Assembly (NCBI RefSeq): GCF_014267175.1
Contig: NZ_JACMTR010000002.1
Location: forward strand, 4,489,501-4,553,500
DNA length: 64,000 bases
Source of the DNA: Pseudonocardia sp. C8
Lineage (GTDB): Bacteria; Actinomycetota; Actinomycetes; Mycobacteriales; Pseudonocardiaceae
Direction: 5' to 3'
The position numbers were made by a program, and so were the translations under genes. The notes below the pieces were generated by a model. It made no database searches. It was not told where the DNA came from and was given only the letters and a program-made list of their open reading frames with translations. Below, one piece after another: positions 7,805 to 20,807 of this stretch (positions within the stretch are counted from its first letter, which is position 1; the number at the start of each line of letters is the position of its first letter).

Positions 7805-9073
7805 CTACCGCTCCGGCTCGCCCGCGACCCGCCGGATGTCCGCGCCCAGCGCGGACAGGTTCTCCACGAAGCGCGGGTAGCCGCGGTCGATGTGCGCGAC
7901 GTCCCACACCTCGGTGGTGCCCTGCGCGCACAGCCCGGCCAGCACCAGCCCGGCCCCGGCCCGGATGTCGCTGGCCCACACCGGGGCGCTGGAGAGCTCC
8001 GGCCGCCCCCGGACGACGGCGTGGTGCCCGTCGGTGCGGGCGTCGGCGCCGAGCCGGACCATCTCGTCGACGAACCGGAACCGGGCCTCGAACACGTTCT
8101 CGGTGATCATCGAGGTGCCCTCGGCGACCGCGGACAGCGCGATCGCCATCGGCTGCAGGTCGGTCGCGAAGCCCGGGTAGGGCAGCGTGACGAAATCGAC
8201 CGCCTGCGGCCGCCCGTCCATGGCGACCGAGAACTCCTGGTCCCCGACGGTGATCCCGGCGCCCGCGCTGCGCAGCTTGTCCAGCACCAGGTCGATGTGG
8301 TGCGGGTCGACGCCGCGCACCGTGACCTCGCCGCGGGTCATCGCGGCGGCGAACGCCCAGGTGGCCCCCACGATCCGGTCGCCGATCACGCGGTGCGTGG
8401 TCGGCTGCAGGCCGGCGACGCCGTGCACCGTCAGCGTCGACGAGCCGACACCCTCGAGCTTGGCGCCCATCTGCTGCAGCATCACGCAGAGATCGACGAT
8501 CTCCGGCTCGCGGGCGGCGTTGTCGATGACGGTCGTCCCCTCGGCGAGCACGGCCGCCATCAGGATGTTCTCGGTCGCGCCCACGCTGGGGAAGTCCAGC
8601 CACAGCTGCGCGCCGTGCAGGTCACCCGCCGTCGCGGTGACGCTGCCGTGCACGATGTCGGTCGTCGCACCGAGCTTGCGCAGCCCGTTCTGGTGCATGT
8701 CCAGCGGCCGGGAGCCGATGGCGTCACCACCGGGCAGCGGGACGACCGCCCGCCGGCACCGGGCGACCAGCGGGCCGAGCACGCACACCGATGCCCGCAG
8801 CTTCGACACCGAGCGGTAGTCGGCCTCGGCGCCGGGGTGCGCCGGCACGTCGATGTGCACGGTCGACCCCTCGATGGCCACCGTGCAGCCCAGGCTGCGC
8901 AGGACGTCGGCCATGAGCGGCACGTCCAGGATCTCGGGGCAGTTGGTCAGCGTCGTCCGGCCCTCGGCCAGCAACGCCGCCGCCATCAGCTTGAGCACGC
9001 TGTTCTTCGCCCCGACGACGTCGACGGACCCGCTCAGCCGGGCCCCGCCGCGGACCGCGAAATGCTCCACCAC
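7805..9073 (-). CDS. murA: UDP-N-acetylglucosamine 1-carboxyvinyltransferase with Asp at the Cys115 site
   Basis: First committed step of peptidoglycan precursor synthesis: transfers enolpyruvate from PEP to UDP-GlcNAc in the cytoplasm. The EPSP-synthase fold is seen from [17 protein letters not shown] through [15 protein letters not shown]. The loop that carries the catalytic Cys115 in E. coli reads [14 protein letters not shown], so Asp replaces Cys; the same change in mycobacterial MurA (Asp117) is known to give fosfomycin insensitivity. With the GTG start at 9071-9073 (VVEHFAV, 422 residues) the Asp falls at 117, which supports that start; another GTG at 9115 is possible. Its position after the adenosyltransferase gene follows the usual actinobacterial order, though in the opposite direction. 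Confidence 0.95.
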   Translation of the reverse strand: MVEHFAVRGGARLSGSVDVVGAKNSVLKLMAAALLAEGRTTLTNCPEILDVPLMADVLRSLGCTVAIEGSTVHIDVPAHPGAEADYRSVSKLRASVCVLGPLVARCRRAVVPLPGGDAIGSRPLDMHQNGLRKLGATTDIVHGSVTATAGDLHGAQLWLDFPSVGATENILMAAVLAEGTTVIDNAAREPEIVDLCVMLQQMGAKLEGVGSSTLTVHGVAGLQPTTHRVIGDRIVGATWAFAAAMTRGEVTVRGVDPHHIDLVLDKLRSAGAGITVGDQEFSVAMDGRPQAVDFVTLPYPGFATDLQPMAIALSAVAEGTSMITENVFEARFRFVDEMVRLGADARTDGHHAVVRGRPELSSAPVWASDIRAGAGLVLAGLCAQGTTEVWDVAHIDRGYPRFVENLSALGADIRRVAGEPER

Positions 9074-9186
9074 GCCAGGAACGGTAACGGGACGGAGATC
9101 GTGGCCCGGCCACACCCCGACGTGCCACGGCCCGGTACGCCGTCCGGCGCAGCCTGCCGCCTGGTCGTCGTGCCGGGCCGAGGCAC

Positions 9187-9192
9187 TAGCCT
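9187..9192 (+). promoter_or_regulatory. Candidate -10 box of a leaderless adenosyltransferase transcript
   Basis: TAGCCT ends six bases before the GTG at 9199 with no ribosome site between, the same arrangement as at 1523, 22100 and 35254. A leaderless message is the simplest reading. Confidence 0.45.
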
Positions 9193-9198
9193 GTCGGG

Positions 9199-9795
9199 GT
9201 GGCGGTTCACCTCACCCGGATCTACACGAAGACCGGCGACGACGGCACGACGGCCCTGGGCGACTTCAGCCGGGTCCGCAAGACCGACCCGCGGCTGGCC
9301 GCGTACGCCGACACCGACGAGGCGAACGCCGCGATCGGCGTGGCGGTGACCGTCGGCGGGCTGGACGAGCGGGTGGTCGACCCGCTGCGGCAGATCCAGA
9401 ACGACCTGTTCGACGTCGGCGCGGACCTGTGCGCGCCGATCGTGCCCGAGCCGGAGTACCCGCCGCTGCGGGTCACCGAGGGCTACGTCACCCGCCTCGA
9501 GGCGTGGTGCGACGAGTTCAACCCCGAGCTGCCGAAGCTCAACTCGTTCATCCTGCCCGGTGGGACGCCCGGTGCCGCGTACCTGCACGTCGCCCGGACC
9601 GTGACCCGGCGGGCGGAGCGGTCGGTGTGGGTGCTGCTGGAGGCCGACCCGGAGCGCACCAACCCGCTGACCGCGCGGTACCTGAACCGGCTCTCGGACC
9701 TGCTGTTCATCCTGGGCCGCGTCGCGAACCCGCAGGGCGACGTGCTGTGGCAGCCGGGCGGCCCGCACGGCGCGCCCGACGCCGGCCCGGCCTGA
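9199..9795 (+). CDS. Cob(I)alamin adenosyltransferase, PduO type
   Basis: Transfers the 5'-deoxyadenosyl group of ATP to cob(I)alamin, making the adenosylcobalamin that mutases such as the MeaA product 3 kb away need. Length 198 residues, normal for the PduO family. The N-terminal ATP loop is [12 protein letters not shown]; the active-site helix shows [13 protein letters not shown] (the R-x-x-E-R pattern); the C-terminus has [16 protein letters not shown] start at 9199 with a TAGCCT box six bases before it. Divergent from murA and convergent with the DUF2550 gene, in the order conserved next to atp operons of actinobacteria. Confidence 0.93.
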   Translation: MAVHLTRIYTKTGDDGTTALGDFSRVRKTDPRLAAYADTDEANAAIGVAVTVGGLDERVVDPLRQIQNDLFDVGADLCAPIVPEPEYPPLRVTEGYVTRLEAWCDEFNPELPKLNSFILPGGTPGAAYLHVARTVTRRAERSVWVLLEADPERTNPLTARYLNRLSDLLFILGRVANPQGDVLWQPGGPHGAPDAGPA

Positions 9796-9847
9796 CCCAC
9801 CCGCACTCCGACAGGCGCCCCACCGGAGCGGGGGCTCCAGCGTGGTC

Positions 9848-10294
9848 CTACGAGGCCTGGCTGTAGTGGCTGCGGCCCGGCGGCGTGGACTCCAGCCAGG
9901 CCAGAAAACCGGTACGGACGTCCCGGGACATCGCGAGCTCGACGTCGATGGCCCGGCCGCCGGCGTCCCGGCCCCGGCAGCGCAGCACCTCGACCGCCAT
10001 CGGGATCGCGAACTCCTCGGAGCGGTGCGGGGGCCTGCGGTCGACGATGTCCAGCGCGGCCCGGTCCAGCACCACGGTGGGGCCGATCCGGAAGCTCGTG
10101 AGCCGGTACCAGGCGAACCGCTCGCCCTCGTAGCGGCCGACCCCGAAGTGCCAGTCCGTGACGGCGAAACGGCGGCGCAGACACAGGTCCACGCCGCCGT
10201 TCCGCATCAGTCGTACCCGCCGTACGGCGAGCCAGGCCAGAGGGACGACCAGGCACAGCAGCAGAACTCCGACGATCGCCGCGATGAGATCCAC
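9848..10294 (-). CDS. DUF2550 membrane-anchored protein
   Basis: Conserved actinobacterial protein of unknown function, 148 residues. One N-terminal transmembrane helix (LIAAIVGVLLLCLVVPLAWLAV) followed by a basic patch and a soluble domain with DWHFGVGRYEGERFAWYRL, the DUF2550 signature. Start is a GTG at 10292-10294. It lies 19 bases after atpC on the same strand, as it does in many actinobacteria, so it is probably the last gene of the ATP synthase transcript. No link to ATP synthase function is shown by the sequence itself. Confidence 0.85.
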   Translation of the reverse strand: MDLIAAIVGVLLLCLVVPLAWLAVRRVRLMRNGGVDLCLRRRFAVTDWHFGVGRYEGERFAWYRLTSFRIGPTVVLDRAALDIVDRRPPHRSEEFAIPMAVEVLRCRGRDAGGRAIDVELAMSRDVRTGFLAWLESTPPGRSHYSQAS

Positions 10295-10313
10295 TGCCGT
10301 GCCGGTCCCCGGT

Positions 10314-10694
10314 CTAGCGGGCCTCGGCCGCCCGCAGGCGGGCCTCGGCCCGTGCCTTCGCCGCCTTGCCGTCGTCGGAGTCGTCGGCGCGGTCCAACGC
10401 CCGGCGGGCGCGCTCCACGTCGATCTCCCCGGCGTGCTCGGCGAACTCGGCCAGGATCGACACCCGCTCGGCCGACACCGACAGGAACCCGCCGTGCACC
10501 GCGATGGTGTTCTTCGCGCCGTCGGTCCCGTCGATGCGGACGGTCCCGGCCTCCTCCAGCTGGGCCAGCATCGGCTGGTGGCCGGGGAGGATCCCGACCT
10601 CGCCGACGGTGGTGCGAGCGATCACGAAGCGTGCATTGCCCGACCACAGCCGGCGCTCCACGGAGACCAGCTCCACGGTCATCTCAGCCGGCAT
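10314..10694 (-). CDS. atpC: ATP synthase F1 epsilon subunit
   Basis: Rotor subunit at the foot of the central stalk of F1, 126 residues. The N-terminal beta sandwich is recognisable (MTVELVSVERRLWSG, VGEVGILPGHQPMLAQLEEAG, VHGGFLSVSAERVSILAEFAE) and is followed by the C-terminal helical hairpin (ERARRALDRADDSDDGKAAKARAEARLRAAEAR region). ATG at 10694 with GGAG six bases upstream; an internal ATG (MTVEL) four codons later is an alternative. Last of the eight structural genes of the operon. Confidence 0.95.
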   Translation of the reverse strand: MPAEMTVELVSVERRLWSGNARFVIARTTVGEVGILPGHQPMLAQLEEAGTVRIDGTDGAKNTIAVHGGFLSVSAERVSILAEFAEHAGEIDVERARRALDRADDSDDGKAAKARAEARLRAAEAR

Positions 10695-10730
10695 ACGCTG
10701 CTCCGATGTTCACTCCGCAAGCTCCGTTCA

Positions 10731-13147
<2,417 letters not shown>

Positions 13148-13159
13148 CTGCTACCAGCC

Positions 13160-14800
<1,641 letters not shown>

Positions 14801-14865
14801 GCTGCGTCGTTCCTTCTCTCGAACGGGTCCTGGGTCGGGCCGCCGTGGCGACCGTCTGGAGCAGG

Positions 14866-15696
14866 TCAGCTGGGCAGGGACCGGCGCGCGGCGGCGAGTC
14901 TGCCCGCCACGCTGCCGTCGATGACCTCGCCGCCGACCTGCACGACCAGTCCTCCGAGGAGGTCCCGGTCGAGCTCGACCTGCAGGGAGATCTTGCGGCC
15001 GTAGATGCGGCCGAGGGTGTTTTCGAGGGCCGCCGCCTGGTCGGGGGTCAGCTCGACGGGCGTGCGGACCTTGGCCACCGAACGGTCCCGGCGGGCCGCC
15101 GCGAGCTCGGCGAGCTCCTCGGCGAGCGCGTCCAGCTGCCGACCGCGCGGCAGGCGGACGGCCTCGCGCTGCAGCGTCGCCGTCACCGGGTAGACCTTGT
15201 CGCCGAGGATGCCGTCCAGCAGCCGGATGCGTCCCTCGACCGGCTTCGTGGTGTCGGCGAGCAGGCCGTTCAGCTGCGGCTCGCGCGCCAGGATGCGGCC
15301 GAAGCGGAAGAGCTGGTCCTCGACCTCGTCGAGGGAGCCGGTCTTCTCCGCGATGGCGACGGTGGCCTGGCGGGCCAGCGACTCCGCGGCGGTGGCGACG
15401 TCCCGGGGCCGGGACCAGCGCTGGCGTGCCAGCTCGGCGACCAGGTCGACGGTCGGCTGCGAGAGCTGCCCGCCGAACAGGCGCCTGACCAGGTCGGCCC
15501 GCGACTCCTCCGGCGAGGCGGCGTCGGCCAGCAGCCGCCGGATCGCACGCTCGCCGTCCAGGAACCGGGCCACCGCGAACAGCTCGTCCGCGGTCGCGGT
15601 CACCTCTCGCGCCGACGCGCCGTCGACGTAGGCGTCCAGCCGCTCGGTCAGCGCGGCGAGCGCGTCCCGGGACGCGGGCTGCAGGACGGCTGCCAT
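14866..15696 (-). CDS. atpH: ATP synthase F1 delta subunit, long actinobacterial form
   Basis: Peripheral-stalk cap joining F1 to the b subunit, 276 residues against about 177 in E. coli. The C-terminal OSCP/delta signature is [26 protein letters not shown]. The extra length lies in the N-terminal and middle helical part. In mycobacteria delta is fused to a b-type subunit; here b is a separate gene (atpF) whose stop-start overlaps this gene by one base, so the fusion is absent. Confidence 0.94.
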   Translation of the reverse strand: MAAVLQPASRDALAALTERLDAYVDGASAREVTATADELFAVARFLDGERAIRRLLADAASPEESRADLVRRLFGGQLSQPTVDLVAELARQRWSRPRDVATAAESLARQATVAIAEKTGSLDEVEDQLFRFGRILAREPQLNGLLADTTKPVEGRIRLLDGILGDKVYPVTATLQREAVRLPRGRQLDALAEELAELAAARRDRSVAKVRTPVELTPDQAAALENTLGRIYGRKISLQVELDRDLLGGLVVQVGGEVIDGSVAGRLAAARRSLPS

Positions 15697-16244
15697 CAGT
15701 TCGCCCCGCTCCGCTGGGCGCCGGCCGACTGCTCGAGCTCACCCAGGAACGAGTCGATCGTCGAGGACCGGCGCGAGTCGTCGGCGAGCTGCTCGCGCAG
15801 CAGGCGCTCCGCCAGCTGCACGGACAGTCCCCCGACCTCGTTGCGCAGGGAACGCTGCGCGGCGTCACGGGCCGCGACGACCTGCTCCTCGCCGCGGGCC
15901 TTGATCCGGGCGGCCTCCTGCTCGGCCTCGGCCCGCAGCTCGGCCTTGATCTGCTGACCCTCGGCCCGGGCGTCGTCGCGGATGCGCGCCGCCTCGGCCC
16001 GCAGGCCGGCCAGCTGCTCCTCGTACTCCCGCTTCAGCCGGTCCGCCTGCTCCTGGGTCTCCTGAGCACGCTTCAGGCCGCCCTCGATGGCGTCGGTCCG
16101 CTCCTCGTAGAGCTTCTCGAAGCGCGGAACCGCGAACTTCCAGAGCACGAAGAGCAGGATCGCGAACGCCACGATCCCGAGGACGAGCTCGTTCCCGTGC
16201 GGGAGAATCGGCAGCGGTTCCTCGGCGGCGATAATCAGTTCCAC
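15696..16244 (-). CDS. atpF: ATP synthase Fo b subunit
   Basis: Peripheral stalk, 182 residues. One N-terminal membrane helix ([20 protein letters not shown]) followed by a long charged helix rich in Arg, Glu and Ala ([20 protein letters not shown] onward), which dimerises as a right-handed coiled coil. GTG start at 16242-16244 with GGAAGG upstream. The last base of its coding strand start codon region overlaps into atpH by one base at the other end (TGATG). Confidence 0.95.
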   Translation of the reverse strand: MELIIAAEEPLPILPHGNELVLGIVAFAILLFVLWKFAVPRFEKLYEERTDAIEGGLKRAQETQEQADRLKREYEEQLAGLRAEAARIRDDARAEGQQIKAELRAEAEQEAARIKARGEEQVVAARDAAQRSLRNEVGGLSVQLAERLLREQLADDSRRSSTIDSFLGELEQSAGAQRSGAN

Positions 16245-16296
16245 CGTGTGTCCTTCCCTGACGTGGCCGCCGGTGACTGGACCGGCATGGGTGTGA

Positions 16297-16542
16297 TCAG
16301 CCGCCGGCGATGAAGAACAGCACCAGGCCGATCAGCATGACCAGCTCGGCGAGCACGAAGGTGGTCCAGCCGATGCCCATCAGCTGGCCACGGGCCTCCG
16401 GCTGGCGCGCGGTGCCGCTGATGACGGCCGACCAGATCAGGCCGACGCCGATGCCCGCGCCGATGGCGCTGGCACCGAAGCCGATGGCCGCGAGGCCCGG
16501 GTTGATGTCGGCGGCCTGGGCCAGAACCTGGGTCGTGTTCAC
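16297..16542 (-). CDS. atpE: ATP synthase Fo c subunit
   Basis: Proteolipid of the proton-driven rotor ring, 81 residues. Two transmembrane helices: the first has the glycine-zipper pattern GFGASAIGAGIGVG, the polar loop is RQPEARGQ, and the second carries the ion-binding Glu66 in FVLAELVMLIGLVLFF. The neighbours of Glu66 are hydrophobic, which fits a proton-coupled rather than sodium-coupled ring. Confidence 0.97.
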   Translation of the reverse strand: MNTTQVLAQAADINPGLAAIGFGASAIGAGIGVGLIWSAVISGTARQPEARGQLMGIGWTTFVLAELVMLIGLVLFFIAGG

Positions 16543-16637
16543 TTCGTTTTCCTTCCGTCGGGTCCGCGGGGTGCGGGTCGTTCGGTGGGTCGGGCCGGAC
16601 GAGCCGGCGGATCGGATCGGCGCGCGGGCGCCGGGGT

Positions 16638-17411
16638 CTAGTGTTCCTCCGAGATCGCCGCGCCGATGAAGACGGCGGCGAGCAGGGCGAAGACGTAGGC
16701 CTGAATGACCTGGACCAGCGCCTCCAGGAAGGTGAACGCGATACCGGCCACGAAGACCAGCGGCGCGGGAATCGTGAGCGCGCCACCGGCGAAGAGCAGG
16801 AACTCGGCCCCCACCGCGGTCAGCGCCAGGATCAGGTGGCCGGCGAACATCGCGGCGAACACACGCAGTGCCAGCGAGAGCGGCTGCACCAGGAACTTCT
16901 GCAGGATCTCGATGACGATGATCAGCGGCGCGATGAAGACGGGCACGCCCGGCGGCAGCGCCGCGTGCTTGATGTAGCCCGCGAAGCCGTGCTTCTTGAA
17001 CCCGGCGTAGTGGTAGAAGACGTAGACGAACAGCGCCAGCGCGATCGGGAACCCGATCCGCGACATCGTCGGGAACTGGATCACCGGGATGATCGCGAAC
17101 AGGTTGTTGACGAGAATGAAGCTGAACAGCCCCAGGATCAGCGGGATGAACGGCTTGAACTCGGCGGAGCCGATCTGGTCCCGGGCCATCCCGTTGCGGG
17201 CGACGTTGTAGAAGGACTCCAGCGCGAACTGGCCCTTACCGGGGACGATCGCCATCTTCCGGGTGCCCAGGGTGAACACCGCGATCACGATGATCAGCGA
17301 CAGCACGGCGAGGACCATCGGCTTCGTGACGACACCGAAGATCGGCGGGTAATTGAAGAGTCCCTGGCCGGGCGGCGTGAACTCCTCTGCCGCCAGTACG
17401 AACGTACCCAA
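16638..17411 (-). CDS. atpB: ATP synthase Fo a subunit
   Basis: Stator channel subunit, 257 residues, with five to six transmembrane helices. The essential Arg is in QPLSLALRVFAAMFAGHLIL and the second half ends LEALVQVIQAYVFALLAAVF. I chose a TTG start at 17409-17411 (LGTFVLAAEEF): GGAAGG lies seven bases upstream, while the longer reading to 17531 has an uncharacteristic basic, proline-rich lead. A TTG start is unusual in this window. First gene of the F1Fo run, 372 bases downstream of atpI. Confidence 0.93.
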   Translation of the reverse strand: MGTFVLAAEEFTPPGQGLFNYPPIFGVVTKPMVLAVLSLIIVIAVFTLGTRKMAIVPGKGQFALESFYNVARNGMARDQIGSAEFKPFIPLILGLFSFILVNNLFAIIPVIQFPTMSRIGFPIALALFVYVFYHYAGFKKHGFAGYIKHAALPPGVPVFIAPLIIVIEILQKFLVQPLSLALRVFAAMFAGHLILALTAVGAEFLLFAGGALTIPAPLVFVAGIAFTFLEALVQVIQAYVFALLAAVFIGAAISEEH

Positions 17412-17783
17412 TGGGGGTCCTTCCGGTGCTCGGTGTCCCCGCGTCCGCGCGAGCCGGGGGATCGCCTGCAAGGTGCCTCGTGGCGCGATGCCTCCGGACG
17501 TCCGGGCCGAAACGCCGGAAGTCACCCACATCGCCTACGGGCGGATGCTATCAGCCGTACTTCTACAGCTTGTAGGGGGCTGGCACGCAGCTCACCTGGG
17601 CCTTCGCTCTGCAAAATGATCTTGAATGGCCTTCCGCGACCCTTCGCGTGATCCTTCGTTAACACGGGCGGACCGGCCGTGGGCGCGCCGGTTCCCCGGC
17701 GGTTCCGATGCGGGGTGGTCCGCGGCACCGAGGCCCGGACGGCGTCGCGGGCGGCCCGGCTCCGCGGGCGCCGATCACCCAGG
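17412..17783. other. Intergenic region before atpB
   Basis: 372 bases between atpI and atpB. It is somewhat richer in A and T around 17540-17660 than the genes beside it. On the minus strand GATAGCAT at about 17545-17552 could hold a -10 box (TAGCAT) for the atpBEFHAGDC transcript, but no clear -35 is seen. Open frames that cross it are not gene-like. Confidence 0.4.
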
Positions 17784-18314
17784 TCAGGCCTGCGGTGAGC
17801 CCGGATCCGGCCCGATGAGGATCTTGAGCTTGCTGCCTGCCCAGGCCTCCGCGGCGGTCGTCGCGACGAACACGACGAGCAGGGTGATCGCCAGGGACAT
17901 CCGGTCCAGGCCGGGCGCACCGCCGAGGGTGAACAGGACCGCGAGCAGGATGACGGCCTTGCCGGCCAGCCCCGCAAATGAGGCCAGCATCACATGCCCG
18001 GGTTCGAGGTGCGTCGTGCGCAGCATGAGCGCCGGGGTGAGCAGCGCGGACCCCGTGGCGACCAGCCCGCCCAGGCCGGAGCCGTAGAGACCGGGAAGCC
18101 CCTGCACGAGGGTGGCGACGGCGAGGCAGAGCAGCGAGGTCACGCCCCCGACCAGTGCCGCCCCGCGGGCCATCGACCCGGCCAGCCGGCGGACCACCTG
18201 CGCCTGACCGACGGCGGGACCGCTGTAGTCCACCGTTCCCCACCGGTCCCAACGCCACACGGCCCGTCCGCCCCTCCGGATCGGCGCCCCACCTGCCGGG
18301 ACGCACGTCTCCAC
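17784..18314 (-). CDS. atpI: ATP synthase protein I-like membrane protein
   Basis: Small four-helix membrane protein at the head of the atp locus, 176 residues. Helices are LVGGVTSLLCLAVATLV, LGGLVATGSALLTPALML, MLASFAGLAGKAVILLAVLF and LAITLLVVFVATTAAEAWAG. AtpI family members assist c-ring assembly or magnesium supply, but the family is poorly conserved and this assignment depends mainly on position and topology. The N-terminal 45 residues are basic and may be overlong; a later start cannot be excluded. It is followed by 372 bases before atpB, more than is usual for a single operon. Confidence 0.7.
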   Translation of the reverse strand: METCVPAGGAPIRRGGRAVWRWDRWGTVDYSGPAVGQAQVVRRLAGSMARGAALVGGVTSLLCLAVATLVQGLPGLYGSGLGGLVATGSALLTPALMLRTTHLEPGHVMLASFAGLAGKAVILLAVLFTLGGAPGLDRMSLAITLLVVFVATTAAEAWAGSKLKILIGPDPGSPQA

Positions 18315-18366
18315 GGTATCTCGCCCGCGCCGGTGCGGGCCGCCCGCCTCCGCGCGATCACCCCGT

Positions 18367-18427
18367 GATCACCCGTTGTGGAGTGCAGCGCCCGCGTCGC
18401 GAACGCTGCACTCCCCAACGGGTGATC
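18367..18427. repeat. Dispersed hairpin repeat, copy 1
   Basis: Arms of 24 bases with one mismatch (18367-18390 and 18404-18427) around a 13-base loop. The left arm contains TTGTGGAGTGCAGCG. A second copy with the same arms and similar loop is at 37977-38037. This copy lies between the wecA terminator and the start of atpI. The near-identity of two unlinked copies points to a repeat family rather than a chance terminator. Confidence 0.8.
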
Positions 18428-18590
18428 TCCCGGTGTGCGGCCCGGTCCGTGACGGCGGGCACCCGCCCGAACGGCCAGGAGACCCGCGCGCCCGCGCCAC
18501 GGGAACCGACCGCCGCCGTCCGGGGTGGGCGGCGCAGGTCGCTGCCGCACGGCCCGGCGCGCCGCACCGCCCCGGCGCGCCGCACCCGTG

Positions 18591-18632
18591 CCCGGCGTGC
18601 CGCACCCTTCCCGCGGGGTGCGGCACGCCGGG
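18591..18632 (-). terminator. wecA terminator hairpin
   Basis: Perfect 17-base arms (18591-18607, CCCGGCGTGCCGCACCC, and 18616-18632) with an eight-base loop, 18 bases beyond the wecA stop. No T-run follows, as is common in high-GC actinobacteria. Confidence 0.7.
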
Positions 18633-18649
18633 ACGGGGTGCCGCAGGGC

Positions 18650-20773
18650 TCAGTCGTCGGTCACCGGGCGGCTCGAGCGCGTCGACGTGGGCACGGTCGG
18701 GGACTCCGCGCGTTCCCCGTCGGTCGCCGGTACGCGGCCGTTCCCCTCGACCGGGCCCACGTCCGGGGACCGAGGCGATTCCTGACGGCCGAGGTCCGGT
18801 GCGCGGCCCGCTCCGGGGGCGCCCGCGCTCCCGGTCCGCCGGCCGGGCACGGCGTCGCGCGCTCCGGGGTCGGGAGCGGGCTCCCACGCCCCGGTGCCGG
18901 GCGCCCCGGTCCGCGCATCGGACGCACCGTTCCGCTGGCCCGTCGAGCGGATGCCCCGCGCAGGCTCCGGCACCCCGTTCCGGGCACCCGGCCCCGCGGC
19001 GCGCCCCGAACCGGGTCCGTGATGCCCGGCCGAGGACGAGCCGCGCGGTGGCGGACCGCCGGGCGGCGGCGCGGACCCGGGAGGCCGTGCGGACCCGGGC
19101 GGTGATGTGGCCCCAGGCGACGATGAAGGCCCGGGCGACGAGGCCGACCCGGACGGTGCCGTGGAGCCAGGCGGCCGTGCAGACCTAGGCGGCGATGCGG
19201 GCCCAGGCGGAGATGCAGCCCCGGACGGCCGTGCGGAGGCGGGCGGCGATGCGGAGGCGGGCGGCCGCGCCGACCCGGTCGGACGCGCCGCGGGCGGGCC
19301 GGGGGCCACCGGATTCGCGGCGGCACCGGGCCGCACCGGCGGAGGGGCACTGCCGCGCCCGACCCCCGGACCCCGCCCGGAGGCGCCGGTCCGGGGCCCG
19401 GACCCCCCGGGAACCGGGCCGCCGCCACGCCGTACACCGCCCCCGCCGGGACCCGGGGCGCGGCCCGGCTCGTCGTTCCGCGGAACGCCGGGAGCGGGGC
19501 CACGGCCGTCCACCGGCCCCCCGGGCCGGATCCGCCCGCCCGCGGACGGGTGCGGCCCGTCCGGCTCGGGGACGTCGTCGGACGAGGCGACCGACGCGGC
19601 CGCGGCGGCCGCCCGGACCCGGGACCGGTAGGGCACCGCGGAGGCGACGAACGCGATCCCGAGCGCGATCGCGGTGGCGGCCAGCACCAGCCCGGTGTGC
19701 GGGACCAGGGCCAGCGCGACCGCACCGAACGCGATCACCGCGACCCACAGGTAGGCCAGCAGCACCGCCCGCCGGTGGCTGTGCCCGACCTGGAGCAGCC
19801 GGTGGTGCAGGTGCATCTTGTCCGGGCTGAACGGGCTGGTCCCGGCCCGCGTGCGCCGCACGACCGCCATCAACAGGTCGAGCGTGGGGATGAAGACGAT
19901 CCCGATCACGACGAGGATCGGCGCGACGAGGGCGACCAGGTCGGTCCCGGACGTCTCGTCGCTGTACGGGAGCCGCCCCGACGCGCTGGTGATCGCCGCC
20001 GACAGCATCACCCCGACCAGCATCGAGCCGGTGTCGCCCATGAAGATCCGGGCCGGGTTGAAGTTGTGCGGCAGGAACCCGAGGCAGGCCCCGGCCAGCA
20101 CCACGGCGATCAGCGCGGGCGCGAACGCCGCCGGGTCGTTGCCGTTCTCCCGGATCAGCCCGATGCAGAACACCGCGGTGGCCAGGGTGGTGATGAGCCC
20201 GATCCCGGCGGCCAGCCCGTCGAGGCCGTCGACGAAGTTCATCGCGTTGACCAGGCCGACGGTCAGCAGCACGGTGAGCAGCACACCCTGGCTCTGCCCG
20301 AGGGAAAGCAGCGACCCGGAGATCCCCGTCCCCCCGCCACCGAGCGGGATCCAGATCATCAGCCATTGCACGCCGTAGAGCACGAGCAGGCCACCTGCCG
20401 TGACCTGCGCGGCGAACTTGGTGATCGCGTCGAGGTCGTAGCGGTCGTCGAGCATGCCCACCCCGACGAGCAGGGCCGTCGCCAGGACGACGCCCATCAC
20501 CTCGGAGCTGCCCTCGAAGTACGCCAGCCGCAGCGCGGGCAGCTGCAGCGAGAGCACGAGCCCGGCGAGGATCCCGCCGAACATCGCGAGGCCGCCCCAC
20601 CGCGGGGTCGGGGTGACGTGCACGTCCCGGCCCCGCGGCCAGGCGACGGCGCCGGCCTTGAGCGCCAGCATGCGGACCGGGCCGGTCAGCAACAGCGTCA
20701 CGACGGCGGTGACCAGCCCGACCAGCAGGAACTCCCGGATGGGGAGTCCGTGGCTGAGCTGGTCCACCGGCAC
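18650..20773 (-). CDS. wecA: WecA/MraY-family phosphoglycosyltransferase with long disordered tail
   Basis: Polyprenyl-phosphate GlcNAc-1-phosphate transferase family; in mycobacteria the homologue starts arabinogalactan linkage-unit synthesis on decaprenyl phosphate. About 11 transmembrane helices fill residues 1-390, with the catalytic motifs VGMLDDRYDLD, NAMNFVDGLDGLA and HNFNPARIFMGDTGS. Residues from about 395 to the end (some 310) are a low-complexity tail of Pro, Gly, Ser, Ala and Arg, with many PPGSA/SARPPGS units; this nearly doubles the family length. GTG start at 20771-20773 with GGGAAAGG eight bases upstream; a longer reading to 20917 would run into glyA. It follows glyA by 34 bases and is probably co-transcribed. 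Confidence 0.9.
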   Translation of the reverse strand: MPVDQLSHGLPIREFLLVGLVTAVVTLLLTGPVRMLALKAGAVAWPRGRDVHVTPTPRWGGLAMFGGILAGLVLSLQLPALRLAYFEGSSEVMGVVLATALLVGVGMLDDRYDLDAITKFAAQVTAGGLLVLYGVQWLMIWIPLGGGGTGISGSLLSLGQSQGVLLTVLLTVGLVNAMNFVDGLDGLAAGIGLITTLATAVFCIGLIRENGNDPAAFAPALIAVVLAGACLGFLPHNFNPARIFMGDTGSMLVGVMLSAAITSASGRLPYSDETSGTDLVALVAPILVVIGIVFIPTLDLLMAVVRRTRAGTSPFSPDKMHLHHRLLQVGHSHRRAVLLAYLWVAVIAFGAVALALVPHTGLVLAATAIALGIAFVASAVPYRSRVRAAAAAASVASSDDVPEPDGPHPSAGGRIRPGGPVDGRGPAPGVPRNDEPGRAPGPGGGGVRRGGGPVPGGSGPRTGASGRGPGVGRGSAPPPVRPGAAANPVAPGPPAARPTGSARPPASASPPASARPSGAASPPGPASPPRSARPPGSTAPSGSASSPGPSSSPGATSPPGSARPPGSAPPPGGPPPRGSSSAGHHGPGSGRAAGPGARNGVPEPARGIRSTGQRNGASDARTGAPGTGAWEPAPDPGARDAVPGRRTGSAGAPGAGRAPDLGRQESPRSPDVGPVEGNGRVPATDGERAESPTVPTSTRSSRPVTDD

Positions 20774-20807
20774 GTCGCGCGCCTTTCCCGGTCCGGGAGT
20801 TCGTCGG

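Noticed and set aside
14866..16244. Mycobacterial-type b-delta fusion
   Set aside because: atpF and atpH are separate genes with a clear stop-start overlap at 15696.
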